From: Verrucomicrobiales bacterium
GTDB taxonomy: Bacteria > Verrucomicrobiota > Verrucomicrobiia > Verrucomicrobiales > DEV007
Assembly (NCBI GenBank): GCA_013911195.1
Contig: JACETS010000026.1
Span: forward strand, 1 to 19,682
Direction of reading: 5' to 3'
DNA: 19,682 nt
Below the pieces are notes generated by a model, which was not told the DNA's origin, did not search any database, and was given only the letters and a program-made list of their open reading frames with translations. Position numbers and translations under genes: made by a program. Below, piece by piece: positions 1 through 7,260 of this stretch. Position 1 is the stretch's first letter, and each line of letters opens with the position of its first letter.

Positions 1-1691
1 GCATAGGATCATCAACAAACAATGTAATGCACATGTCTTTCAGTAGAGGGACAAACATAAATCAAAATGAATTACGTTGGAATGCCCAATCCAACATGAC
101 ACTTCAAGATTTTGGAGGGGCCCCAACGAACTCATTTGATGAACAGGTTCACTGGGTGGTAACTATTAATGATGTAGGAGGCCCAAATGGTGAAACACAA
201 GTCACAGTATATAAAAACGGTGAAGAGGTAAAAGTAGGAACAACGAACAATGATCTATCGGGCCTTGTCGACAATGATATATTTCTTGGTAGATCCCAAT
301 GGGGGGACAACACGGCCAATGCTTCATGGGATGAATTTAGGATTTATGATGGCATTTTAACATCAGACCAAATATCAACCAATCACCAAAATGGTCCAAA
401 TTTAGCGACTGATTCTGACGAGGACGGCATCAGCGATGCTGTCGAAAATCGATATGATTTCCTTGACCCTGAAAACCCTGAAGATGCCAAACTTGACCAG
501 GATAATGACGGCCTGAGCAATGTTGATGAAATCGCTTTAGGAAGCGACCCCGAAGAACAAGATACAGATAACGATGAAATATTAGATGGGGATGAAGTTA
601 AAAATAACACCTCCCCTATTCTTGCAGATACAGATGGTGACTCATTAAATGACGGAGAGGAAATTGCATTAGGAACTAACCCTCTTGTTATTGATACCGA
701 TGGTGACAAGGTTAGTGATGGCATTGAAGTAGAGAACGGATCAAATCCTCTTGATCCAAGCAGCCTACCAAAGCCAAAACTACCTGAGTTAATCCATCGG
801 TGGGCTTTTGACGAGTCTGGGGGAGACGGCACCGTTTTAGTTGATTCAATTGGTGGAGCCGATGGAGTAATCGAAGACGGTGGACCAAATGATGGATCAG
901 TTGAAGATGGAAGAGTAACTCTACCTGGCGGTGGCCGAGCAACCACTGACTATGTTCGTTTACCTTCAAACCTTTTGAGTTCTCTTAATAGTGCTACTAT
1001 TGAAACATGGACAACCCAATACTCTAGCCAAAACTGGTCTAGAGTATTTAGCGCAGGGAGTGCCACCAACAACGTTATGCACATGGCTTTTTCCAGAGGC
1101 ACTAATATCAACCAGAATGAATTTAGATGGAATGCACAAGCAAACATCACACTTCAAGACTTTGGAGGAGCCCCAACCAATCCTTTTGACGAACAAGTAC
1201 ACTGGGTTGTTACTTTAGATAATGAAAATGGTGCCGCAGATCAGACTGAAATCATTATATACAAAAATGGCGAACCAGTAAAATCAGGCAGTACTACAAA
1301 TCAACTATCCGGCTTAAACGATACAGATTTCTTTCTTGGTAGATCTCAATGGAATGACGCTGCAGCCAATGCATCATGGGAAGACTTTAGAATCTATGAT
1401 GGTGCAATGGACCCTTTAGCCGTTCAGTTAAGTAATGCACAGGGACCTGATGTTGCACCGGGTCAAACTGCATTTGCAATAACAAATATAGAATATGATT
1501 CTGAATCACAAACTGCTAGTGTGACATGGAACTCGAAGCCAGGTGGTCTTTATGTGATTTGGACATCTGAGGATGGCATTGAATGGTCTGACGTTGATGA
1601 TGCCTATCCTTCAGAAGGTGACCAAACTACCTATAACGAAATTGATACTTCTAGCAGGCTTTTACTAATTAGAATTGGGCTGGCAGAATAG
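1..1691 (+). CDS. LamG / thrombospondin-3 repeat secreted protein, 5' end missing
   Basis: The gene is cut by the window's left edge. The frame is open from position 3, and the residues before the first Met at 27 (IGSSTNNV) match the equivalent place in the internal second copy (AGSATNNV), so that Met is not the real start. Counting from 27: residues 1-126 are the end of a LamG (concanavalin A-like) domain; 129-245 hold about five Asp-rich repeats of DxDxDGxxD type (DSDEDGISD, DQDNDGLSN, DTDNDEILD, DTDGDSLND, DTDGDKVSD), the calcium-binding thrombospondin type 3 pattern; 255-475 form a second, complete LamG domain; 483-554 are a short C-terminal domain with the WNSKPGGLYVIWTS...W pattern common in PVC secreted proteins. 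The likely role is extracellular carbohydrate or matrix binding, an inference from domains. No catalytic domain is visible. It converges on eboD. Confidence 0.85.
   Translation, partial: IGSSTNNVMHMSFSRGTNINQNELRWNAQSNMTLQDFGGAPTNSFDEQVHWVVTINDVGGPNGETQVTVYKNGEEVKVGTTNNDLSGLVDNDIFLGRSQWGDNTANASWDEFRIYDGILTSDQISTNHQNGPNLATDSDEDGISDAVENRYDFLDPENPEDAKLDQDNDGLSNVDEIALGSDPEEQDTDNDEILDGDEVKNNTSPILADTDGDSLNDGEEIALGTNPLVIDTDGDKVSDGIEVENGSNPLDPSSLPKPKLPELIHRWAFDESGGDGTVLVDSIGGADGVIEDGGPNDGSVEDGRVTLPGGGRATTDYVRLPSNLLSSLNSATIETWTTQYSSQNWSRVFSAGSATNNVMHMAFSRGTNINQNEFRWNAQANITLQDFGGAPTNPFDEQVHWVVTLDNENGAADQTEIIIYKNGEPVKSGSTTNQLSGLNDTDFFLGRSQWNDAAANASWEDFRIYDGAMDPLAVQLSNAQGPDVAPGQTAFAITNIEYDSESQTASVTWNSKPGGLYVIWTSEDGIEWSDVDDAYPSEGDQTTYNEIDTSSRLLLIRIGLAE
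27..356 (+). repeat. LamG domain copy 1 (intragenic duplication)
   Basis: The 110 residues encoded here align without a gap to those encoded at 1077-1406, exactly 350 codons downstream. I count 78 of 110 identical residues. The longest conserved stretches are FSRGTNINQNE, TLQDFGGAPTN and FDEQVHWVVT. Third codon positions differ at many sites, so the duplication is old and has been kept by selection on the protein rather than being a recent DNA copy. Confidence 0.85.
1077..1406 (+). repeat. LamG domain copy 2 (intragenic duplication)
   Basis: Partner of the copy at 27-356. Differences cluster in one surface-loop-like stretch (residues 398-410, DNENGAADQTEII, against 48-60 in copy 1) and after the conserved FRIYDG end. 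The rest is nearly invariant, which suggests both domains keep the same fold and possibly the same ligand. Confidence 0.85.
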
Positions 1692-1700
1692 GTTAATCTT

Positions 1701-2864
1701 TCAACTTTTATGAGCTTTTACCTCAAACAAAAGCTCATCTATAGATTTAAGCACCTCAGATTCATCCATATCATTAACTTCGATTTTTCTACCTATCTCA
1801 GGGACAAGAGTGATTGTTAAAATACCGCCAAGGTGCTCTCGAAATTCTTCAAGTCCTTGCAATATAACAGAACGACCAGATTCAACTCTCGTTAGATCAT
1901 CATCGAACACTTCAAAACCGACAGACTTAATCAAAGAAAGGATTCGATTGCAATCATCATCTGAAATAATACCAACACGCTTTGAATATATTAAATCCAC
2001 AGCCATCCCAATGGCCACGGCCTCACCATGACCAATTCTAAACGCACTAATTTGCTCGAGCTTATGTGCAACCCAATGTCCAAAGTCTAAAGGCCTTGCA
2101 GAACCAAGTTCATAAGGATCACCAGAAGTTGAAATATGGTCAACATGTTCTTCTGCACTTCGCTGGATAACATATTCCAATGCCCTTTGTTCGAGATTTG
2201 CTAGCGATTGAGCAAGATTTTCTATCTCGATGAAAAAGTTCTTATTCCTAATCAATGCAACTTTTATTGCCTCAATTATTCCAGCTCGTCTAGACTTATC
2301 ATCCAAGGATTCCAAAAAGGAGAAGTCATTGATAACTGCAAATGGAACCGAAAACGAACCTACCCAGTTCTTCTTACCGAAATAGTTGATACCATTTTTG
2401 ACACCAACACCTCCATCGCCTTGGCTTAAGCTGGTTGTAGGAACACGAATTAGACGCACTCCACGATGTGCCGTTGAAGATGCAAACCCAACCATATCAA
2501 GGAACGCACCACCGCCAATCGCTAGAACATACGAATGTCTGTCTATTGAGTTTTTATTTATCTTGTCCCAAATTTCTGGGATCAAAGACCAATCATTTTT
2601 ACAGGCCTCAGCACCAGGGAAGACAAATGGAGAATCGACCAATTCAAGCTCTCCATCCTTAGCATTAAACCATGATTCGATTTCTCTAAGCAAATTCTGA
2701 TTACCTCCCATAACTCCTCCATCCACAAATACAATAAATTTGGCACATTCTGAGGAAGAACTCTTAGAAACAACATCAGACAATACACTATTTACTGGAG
2801 AAAAGAGATTTCTAGTAAATTCAATTCTATGAACCAGATCAAGGTGTATGGATCTTTCAAGCAT
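1701..2864 (-). CDS. eboD: EboD-like sugar-phosphate cyclase (3-dehydroquinate synthase homologue)
   Basis: A 387-aa member of the dehydroquinate-synthase superfamily. Visible NAD-binding and catalytic motifs are GGGAFLDMVGF (117-127), RVPTTSLSQGDGGVGVKNGIN (140-160) and KKNWVGSF. The predicted metal ligands are E198 (GIIEAIK), H263 (LDFGHW) and H279 (RIGHGEA). The family cyclises sugar phosphates: AroB uses DAHP, and related cyclases use sedoheptulose 7-phosphate. The LDFGHWVAHKLE motif, with Asp260 where AroB has Asn, and the neighbouring Ebo genes point to EboD rather than shikimate-pathway AroB. The substrate is not established. It starts at ATG without a Shine-Dalgarno sequence and is the last gene of the cluster, about 80 nt after eboC. 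Family membership is very secure; the EboD assignment rests mainly on context. Confidence 0.85.
   Translation of the reverse strand: MLERSIHLDLVHRIEFTRNLFSPVNSVLSDVVSKSSSSECAKFIVFVDGGVMGGNQNLLREIESWFNAKDGELELVDSPFVFPGAEACKNDWSLIPEIWDKINKNSIDRHSYVLAIGGGAFLDMVGFASSTAHRGVRLIRVPTTSLSQGDGGVGVKNGINYFGKKNWVGSFSVPFAVINDFSFLESLDDKSRRAGIIEAIKVALIRNKNFFIEIENLAQSLANLEQRALEYVIQRSAEEHVDHISTSGDPYELGSARPLDFGHWVAHKLEQISAFRIGHGEAVAIGMAVDLIYSKRVGIISDDDCNRILSLIKSVGFEVFDDDLTRVESGRSVILQGLEEFREHLGGILTITLVPEIGRKIEVNDMDESEVLKSIDELLFEVKAHKS
1710..1738. terminator. Perfect hairpin at the convergent gene ends
   Basis: ATGAGCTTTT at 1710-1719 and AAAAGCTCAT at 1729-1738 are perfect reverse complements with a 9-nt loop (ACCTCAAAC). 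The hairpin lies inside the last codons of eboD and just past the stop of the LamG gene, where the two transcripts converge. A role in ending or insulating both transcripts is plausible. The stem is short on GC and no T-run follows it directly on either strand, so this is a weak call. Confidence 0.3.
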
Positions 2865-2933
2865 TTCGATAAATCAGAGGAGTTTTTAGAATAATTGATA
2901 AAAGAAAAAAAATCCAGAGCTAGTGCTAATTTT

Positions 2934-2939
2934 ATTATA
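2934..2939 (-). promoter_or_regulatory. Candidate internal -10 box before eboD
   Basis: Reading the minus strand, a perfect TATAAT lies just after the eboC stop and about 70 nt before the eboD ATG, in the only sizeable gap of the Ebo cluster. No recognisable -35 element sits 16-18 nt upstream, and the region is AT-rich, so chance is a real alternative. If active, it would allow eboD to be expressed separately. Confidence 0.2.
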
Positions 2940-2944
2940 TAAGA

Positions 2945-3802
2945 CTAAGTCCCTGAAATTTTCCTCTGAAATAGAACAACAAATGGTAAAAAAATTACAA
3001 AATAAAGACCGTGAAAACCGATAGCATGACAAACGGCCATCGAATCGATCAAACACATTCCAGCAATCATCAAAGAAACCGATTTTCCAATTTTCCCCTT
3101 AACTTCGGATTTAATAACCCTAAAACAATAAGCAATCCAAAATAAGAATAACAATGAAGAAATGGCAATCGGTATACTAATATATGACTTAACAATAATG
3201 AAATATAGAGATAAGAAACAGGGTAAAGAAATCAATATTAGGCCGTAAAGACCAGATTCATTTTCAGAATCTTCACCTCTAGCAACTAAAGTGATTCCCG
3301 CAGTGTAAAGGCCCAAAACAATTGCCCAAGGTATTAAACTATTATTGTAACCTAAAGAATAACCAGCAATTAAATAGAGAAGAGATCGACACAAACCCAT
3401 TATAAAAATTGCAGACGAAGTTTTTTTATGGATGAAATTATAAATCGTTATACTCAAAAGCAATGCTCCAACAAAGGGTAATGAGCTACCTGAAAATAAT
3501 AAAATCAATGTCCCTACAAATAAAAAAACTAATGTTAGGATCAGCCCAAAACGGTGCGATATAGCTGCCCTAGCTATAGGCCTATCTGTTTTGTGCTTTT
3601 TATCATACCTTAGATCAATGACATCATTCATCGCCATTCCTCCAGAATAAAGTAATGATGCACCTATAACAATTAGTGCTAGTTCCCAACTTAGAGAATC
3701 TTTAGAAATTAAATATCCAGCAACGCAGTTGGATATAACTGTAGGCAAATTTGATATTCTACAAAGCTCGAGAATTGCAATTATTTTCCTATTCACACTC
3801 AA
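2945..3802 (-). CDS. eboC: EboC-like UbiA-family prenyltransferase
   Basis: A 285-aa polytopic membrane protein of the UbiA family, which transfers an isoprenoid chain onto an acceptor at the inner membrane. The first Asp-rich motif is NDVIDLRYD (N59, D60, D63, D67), followed by the conserved KTDRPIARA (71-79). The second motif position reads ARGEDSE (174-180) instead of a classical DxxxD, so Mg-prenyl-diphosphate binding may be altered. About eight or nine hydrophobic helices are visible. The N-terminal RISNLPTVISN segment resembles EboC proteins. The start is TTG, overlapping the eboE stop in a TTGA junction, which suggests translational coupling; GTG two codons later is the alternative. 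Family call is strong; acceptor and prenyl donor are unknown. Confidence 0.85.
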   Translation of the reverse strand: MSVNRKIIAILELCRISNLPTVISNCVAGYLISKDSLSWELALIVIGASLLYSGGMAMNDVIDLRYDKKHKTDRPIARAAISHRFGLILTLVFLFVGTLILLFSGSSLPFVGALLLSITIYNFIHKKTSSAIFIMGLCRSLLYLIAGYSLGYNNSLIPWAIVLGLYTAGITLVARGEDSENESGLYGLILISLPCFLSLYFIIVKSYISIPIAISSLLFLFWIAYCFRVIKSEVKGKIGKSVSLMIAGMCLIDSMAVCHAIGFHGLYFVIFLPFVVLFQRKISGT

Positions 3803-4968
3803 AACAATCCAACATCTCTTAGCGAATTAAGGGTCCACTCATATTCAAGACTCAATTGATCAACAACATTATTCGATTGCATTGCTTCAGGTAAAACCTC
3901 CCAGGTATAGGTTTCCATCTCAATGTGTTGGCATATTTGTGGTTCTGCGGCCAAAACCTTCAATGTATCGATGATATGATCTCTAGTATCATCGAATATT
4001 CCACCAGGAGAGGCATGCAATGGTATATGAAAATGAACTCTCCATTCACTATAGTCATTAAGATCAGAGTCAAAGTCATTTATAGCATCTGGAAGGTCCT
4101 TATACCTCACTATGCCTCCATTGTTTAATTTACCAATAACTTGATGAAGATACACGTCCTCTTGATATGCTTTTAGTGTGTCGATTGCAATCTGATCAGG
4201 TTTTAATTTAAGAGCTGAACTTAAATGGAACTTACTAATTCTAATGTTGTTTTTGCTTAACTCTGAAAGTGAATCTATTGCGCTCTCATATTCAATTGCC
4301 AGATGACATGTGTCGTAATTAACTCCAATTACAGAGTCGTAGCTATCACCATGAACAGAACGGAACCGATCAAAAAAACTTATGGTCTCTGGAGTATTTT
4401 CAAACCATCCCAAAGGCTCAGGCTCAAGACCCAAGTGAAGATCTTTACCATTTTTTTCGCATAATTGGTTAATATAATGTCCACACCGACCAAGATTATT
4501 TACGATCATTTCGCCTTGTTCATCATCATTGGTGATAAACTCTTTAAATGATCCCGGCAATGTACTTACACTCCCAGACATACCCTCAGGCAAAATCTTT
4601 GAAAGAATATCAAAAAGTAGATTAGTATATTCAAGCCGACTATTAGATGTCCAGTCAGGCCTATAAACCTGCTCTTTTACTCTTGCTCCATGAAATTGAC
4701 CATATGGAAAACCATTAATCGTAAATACATAACAATTATTATCATCTAACCACTTAATGAATTCGTCTATTCTTCCAGAACCTTCTTCAGAAAGCTCAAG
4801 TGCAGCCTTGTACCCTAACCGTAAGCCAATAGCAAACGGATCAGTGTTTGATACTTTATCCTTTACCTTAAGACTATATTCTTTAAGACCCTGAAAGGTT
4901 TCCTGCCAACCTTCACCTCTATGAATATTTGTGCAATAAGCTAAATGAATTTCTTCGTTGATCTGCAT
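3799..4968 (-). CDS. eboE: EboE-like TIM-barrel metabolite-traffic protein
   Basis: A 389-aa protein of the xylose isomerase-like TIM-barrel type. The opening HLAYCTNIHRGEGWQ (8-22) is characteristic of EboE. Likely metal-site residues spread over the barrel strands are E182/E184 (LGLEPEP), D219 and H222 (NYDTCHLA), H248 (KFHLSS), H312/H314 (VHFHIPLH) and E350/E352 (HIEMETYTW). There is no signal peptide, so it should be cytoplasmic. It lies 38 nt after eboB and overlaps eboC by four bases, so it is part of one operon. EboE is required for Ebo function in cyanobacteria, but its reaction is unknown. The start is ATG with no Shine-Dalgarno sequence. Its position before eboC and eboD differs from the A-B-C-D-E-F order known elsewhere. 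Confidence 0.88.
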   Translation of the reverse strand: MQINEEIHLAYCTNIHRGEGWQETFQGLKEYSLKVKDKVSNTDPFAIGLRLGYKAALELSEEGSGRIDEFIKWLDDNNCYVFTINGFPYGQFHGARVKEQVYRPDWTSNSRLEYTNLLFDILSKILPEGMSGSVSTLPGSFKEFITNDDEQGEMIVNNLGRCGHYINQLCEKNGKDLHLGLEPEPLGWFENTPETISFFDRFRSVHGDSYDSVIGVNYDTCHLAIEYESAIDSLSELSKNNIRISKFHLSSALKLKPDQIAIDTLKAYQEDVYLHQVIGKLNNGGIVRYKDLPDAINDFDSDLNDYSEWRVHFHIPLHASPGGIFDDTRDHIIDTLKVLAAEPQICQHIEMETYTWEVLPEAMQSNNVVDQLSLEYEWTLNSLRDVGLF

Positions 4969-5006
4969 TGCAGGAGAATTTTAAAGATTGGTATATATCA
5001 AAAAAT

Positions 5007-5810
5007 TTAACGCAATTTAAATTTATCACACTGCGACATAAACTTAACGGGGTTCTTATATACAATGTCATCAATATATTCATCGTCATATCCCCTCCTC
5101 CTCATTTCAAGCGCAGCCTTAGGAACAGACAATGGATCACTAATCCCCCAGTCACAGGCACTATTAAGCCAAACATTTTCATTCCCAAAAATTTCCAACA
5201 TATCTATCGCTCTATTTGGAGTTACTTTTGATTCAGGATATAATGTCATTCCCGCCCAATAACCATTACTTAAAACTATCTTTGCTGTATGCTCTTCAAC
5301 ATGATCAATAATCACTTTAGAAGGATCAATTTTAGAATGATTATTTAGTGCATCAACAATCAACTTTGTACCTTTAAGCTTGTCCTCAAGGTGAGGAGTA
5401 TGGACAAGAATCATTTGATCATGATCAACGGCTAATTGGATATGTTCTTCTAAAATTAAAAGCTCATTCTTAGAATTTTTATTTAAGCCTATTTCACCAA
5501 TACCAAGAACATTATCACATTGTATAAAATCTGGTATTATGGAAATGACTTCTCTTGCTAAACCGACATCTTCAGCTTCTTTTGGATTAATGCACAACCA
5601 GCAATAATGATCTATACAAAACTTGGCAGCCCTCTTTGGTTCATATTCTGTAATTTGACGGAAATAATCATAGAAACCGTCTCCTGAAGAGCGATCAAAT
5701 CCTGCCCAAAAAGCAGGCTCATTAACAGCTTTACAGCCTGCATAAGCCAATGATTCATAGTCGGCAGTAGTTCTACTGACCATATGAGCGTGAGGTTCTA
5801 TATATCTCAT
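5007..5810 (-). CDS. eboB: EboB-like TatD-family metal-dependent hydrolase
   Basis: A 267-aa amidohydrolase-superfamily barrel. The TatD-type metal ligands are all visible: H7 and H9 (EPHAH), E106 (GIGEIGLNK), H137 (LVHTPH), H170 (IDHVEEH) and D220 (SACDWG). TatD enzymes are nucleases or esterases. The EboB branch has no proven substrate, and the IEPHAHMVSRTTADYESLAYAG opening, read in two parts (IEPHAHMVSRT and TADYESLAYAG), is typical of that branch rather than of housekeeping TatD. No signal peptide is present, so it is cytoplasmic. It starts 11 nt after the small first gene of the cluster and has no Shine-Dalgarno sequence. Catalytic residues are complete, so an active enzyme is expected. 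Confidence 0.88.
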   Translation of the reverse strand: MRYIEPHAHMVSRTTADYESLAYAGCKAVNEPAFWAGFDRSSGDGFYDYFRQITEYEPKRAAKFCIDHYCWLCINPKEAEDVGLAREVISIIPDFIQCDNVLGIGEIGLNKNSKNELLILEEHIQLAVDHDQMILVHTPHLEDKLKGTKLIVDALNNHSKIDPSKVIIDHVEEHTAKIVLSNGYWAGMTLYPESKVTPNRAIDMLEIFGNENVWLNSACDWGISDPLSVPKAALEMRRRGYDDEYIDDIVYKNPVKFMSQCDKFKLR

Positions 5811-5821
5811 TATAACAAATA

Positions 5822-6097
5822 CTATTTATTATTTGGATTAGGTGCTCCAAATGCTCCTTGGATATCAGCTTTATCGATTGGTTCAGTACTATGATCGCTA
5901 AATCTATTAAGAATTTTAGCTACACGCCCTATCTCATCTGATTGAAGTTCATTAATAGCCTCTTTTAGTGCATGATAACGGTAATCGTCAGTCTGACCAT
6001 GCCTCTCAACACGATCTAAAAATGCAGCCACATCAATGAGTTTAATCCTAGCATCCATGAAGCCGTGATCTATTAAATTGGTTTCTTTCACTGACAA
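5822..6097 (-). CDS. Small conserved-looking protein in the eboA position
   Basis: A 91-aa soluble protein with no signal peptide, membrane segment or known domain that I recognise. It reads as two or three amphipathic helices (DARIKLIDVAAFLDRVERHG, then DYRYHALKEAINEL, then RVAKILNRF) with a Gly/Pro/Asn-rich tail (GAFGAPNPNN). It is the first gene of the Ebo block, 11 nt before eboB, the place EboA holds in other clusters, but it appears much shorter than EboA proteins. It may be a truncated EboA or an unrelated replacement. The first possible start is TTG at 6097; GTG at 6091 and ATG at 6058 are alternatives, and none has a Shine-Dalgarno sequence. Coding is supported by tight packing and ordinary amino-acid composition. 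Confidence 0.7.
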   Translation of the reverse strand: MSVKETNLIDHGFMDARIKLIDVAAFLDRVERHGQTDDYRYHALKEAINELQSDEIGRVAKILNRFSDHSTEPIDKADIQGAFGAPNPNNK

Positions 6098-6113
6098 ATA
6101 TTGTTATTTATAG

Positions 6114-6144
6114 GTTATATTAGCTCACAGAACTAATGAGGCAA
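6114..6144 (-). promoter_or_regulatory. Candidate promoter of the Ebo cluster
   Basis: In the 66-nt gap before the cluster, the minus strand shows TTGCCT (6139-6144) and a TAATATAAC run (6114-6122). Reading TAATAT as the -10 gives a 16-nt spacer; reading TATAAC gives 19. Both elements are imperfect. The alternative is read-through from the cytochrome gene upstream, since no terminator is visible in the gap. Confidence 0.3.
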
Positions 6145-6163
6145 GTTAGTATATAACTGCTAT

Positions 6164-7240
6164 TTATCCCTTTTTAAGAGTCATTAAATACTCAACAAGG
6201 TCAACTAATTCTTCTTCTGAAATTGATGCAATTAGCCCTTCTGGCATAAGAGAACCATCAATTTTATCTTTTGAAAAAATTTCAGATTTCTTGGTTGTTA
6301 CCGAAACCCCACCGGGAACTTTCATTACCAACTCATCGTCACTATCACTAATAATATAGCCAATTAATGTAGATCCAGATTTAGTCTTAACATTAAACCC
6401 TTCATAGCCAAAACTAATTGCTTCATTAGGGTCAATTATTGAAACATACATTGCCTCTCTTGCTAGCTTGTCACCAATTTCGGTCAATGCTGGACCAAAA
6501 TCGATACCAATGTCTCCAGATTTATGACAAGTAAAACAAGCTTTCATATAGACCTGTTTTCCTTTTTTAACAATACCACGTTTTGTTATTAAACTTTTAA
6601 TATTGTATTTTTTTAATGATATCTTCCCATTATTATTATCGTTAAGTTTTAAAGCCATTTTTCTTACCTCTGGATCTGCTGAACTAACAAGGTCAGGCAA
6701 AATATTTTTTACCAATTTAGAGGATATTTTATTATCTCCAATCAATTCTATTATCTCCAATTGACCTAATGCAGTTTTTGTTAAAGAAGTTGCGGCGGTG
6801 TTAACATCTATCTCTATTTTATTTTGTAGAATTTCAGATAAAGCTTTTACTGCAACCGGAGAATTTACCGTTCCGAGAGCTTTAATAAATTTGATCCTTG
6901 ATTCACCATTAACATCTAAAGATTTAGAAATAGCAACTTCACCACCCAACTTCACAAGTAAGGAAATCGCCTGTGGGTTGACTTTATCACCTGTAGATAA
7001 AGAAGTTAGGTTTTGAAGCTGGTCTCGTATTGAAAACTTTTCAACTAGGGTAAAATAGTCGCCTTTACCCAAGTTTCTATTCAAGTAACGATTTATTGAA
7101 GCCTTAACTTTATCAGAGCTTTCATCATAATTAAAAGATTCTAACTTTAGTACCGTCTGAACTATTAGTTCATCCCTACTCTCATCGGCTCGCGCGAGAG
7201 ATGTAAAAATAAAAAGCAAATAAACCAAATGATTCTTCAT
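6164..7240 (-). CDS. PVC-type c-type cytochrome, haem-binding CxxCH protein
   Basis: A 358-aa exported protein. Residues 1-18 are a signal peptide (MKNHLVYLLFIFTSLARA, then DES). Residues 20-220 are helical and HEAT-like. Residues 225-358 are the PVC haem domain: KACFTCHKSGDIGIDFGPAL with haem-binding CFTCH at 235-239, then the family's ALTEIGDKLAREAMYVSIIDP stretch (251-271) with IIDPNEAIS beyond it, and the probable distal Met332 in SLMPEGL. It should carry one covalent haem c in the periplasm and accept electrons from the dehydrogenase encoded 20 nt upstream. In many PVC proteins this domain is the C-terminal part of one roughly 1000-residue polypeptide with that dehydrogenase; here it is separate and has its own signal peptide. 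Maturation would depend on the ResB/CcsA system encoded farther upstream. Confidence 0.88.
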   Translation of the reverse strand: MKNHLVYLLFIFTSLARADESRDELIVQTVLKLESFNYDESSDKVKASINRYLNRNLGKGDYFTLVEKFSIRDQLQNLTSLSTGDKVNPQAISLLVKLGGEVAISKSLDVNGESRIKFIKALGTVNSPVAVKALSEILQNKIEIDVNTAATSLTKTALGQLEIIELIGDNKISSKLVKNILPDLVSSADPEVRKMALKLNDNNNGKISLKKYNIKSLITKRGIVKKGKQVYMKACFTCHKSGDIGIDFGPALTEIGDKLAREAMYVSIIDPNEAISFGYEGFNVKTKSGSTLIGYIISDSDDELVMKVPGGVSVTTKKSEIFSKDKIDGSLMPEGLIASISEEELVDLVEYLMTLKKG

Positions 7241-7260
7241 TATGAATCAAATTGAATATT

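Noticed and set aside
383..946. A 187-residue open frame on the minus strand opposite the LamG/TSP3 gene
   Set aside because: It is Ser/Pro-rich, an artefact of reading the Asp/Gly-rich TSP3 repeats backwards, and has no domain or start context.
1701..2864. Housekeeping shikimate-pathway aroB
   Set aside because: The LDFGHWVAHKLE motif and linkage to three other Ebo-type genes fit EboD better, although an in vitro test would be needed to exclude AroB activity.
2905..2912. T8 tract (minus strand) after eboC as a terminator
   Set aside because: The sequence before it folds into at most a 3-bp stem (AGC/GCT), so no intrinsic terminator is supported.
4968..5231. An 87-residue plus-strand open frame opposite the start of eboE and the end of eboB
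   Set aside because: It overlaps the catalytic C-terminal part of eboB on the other strand and has no recognisable features.
6132..6150. ACTAA...TTAGT dyad in the gap before the Ebo cluster
   Set aside because: A 5-bp AT-rich stem with a 9-nt loop is expected by chance.
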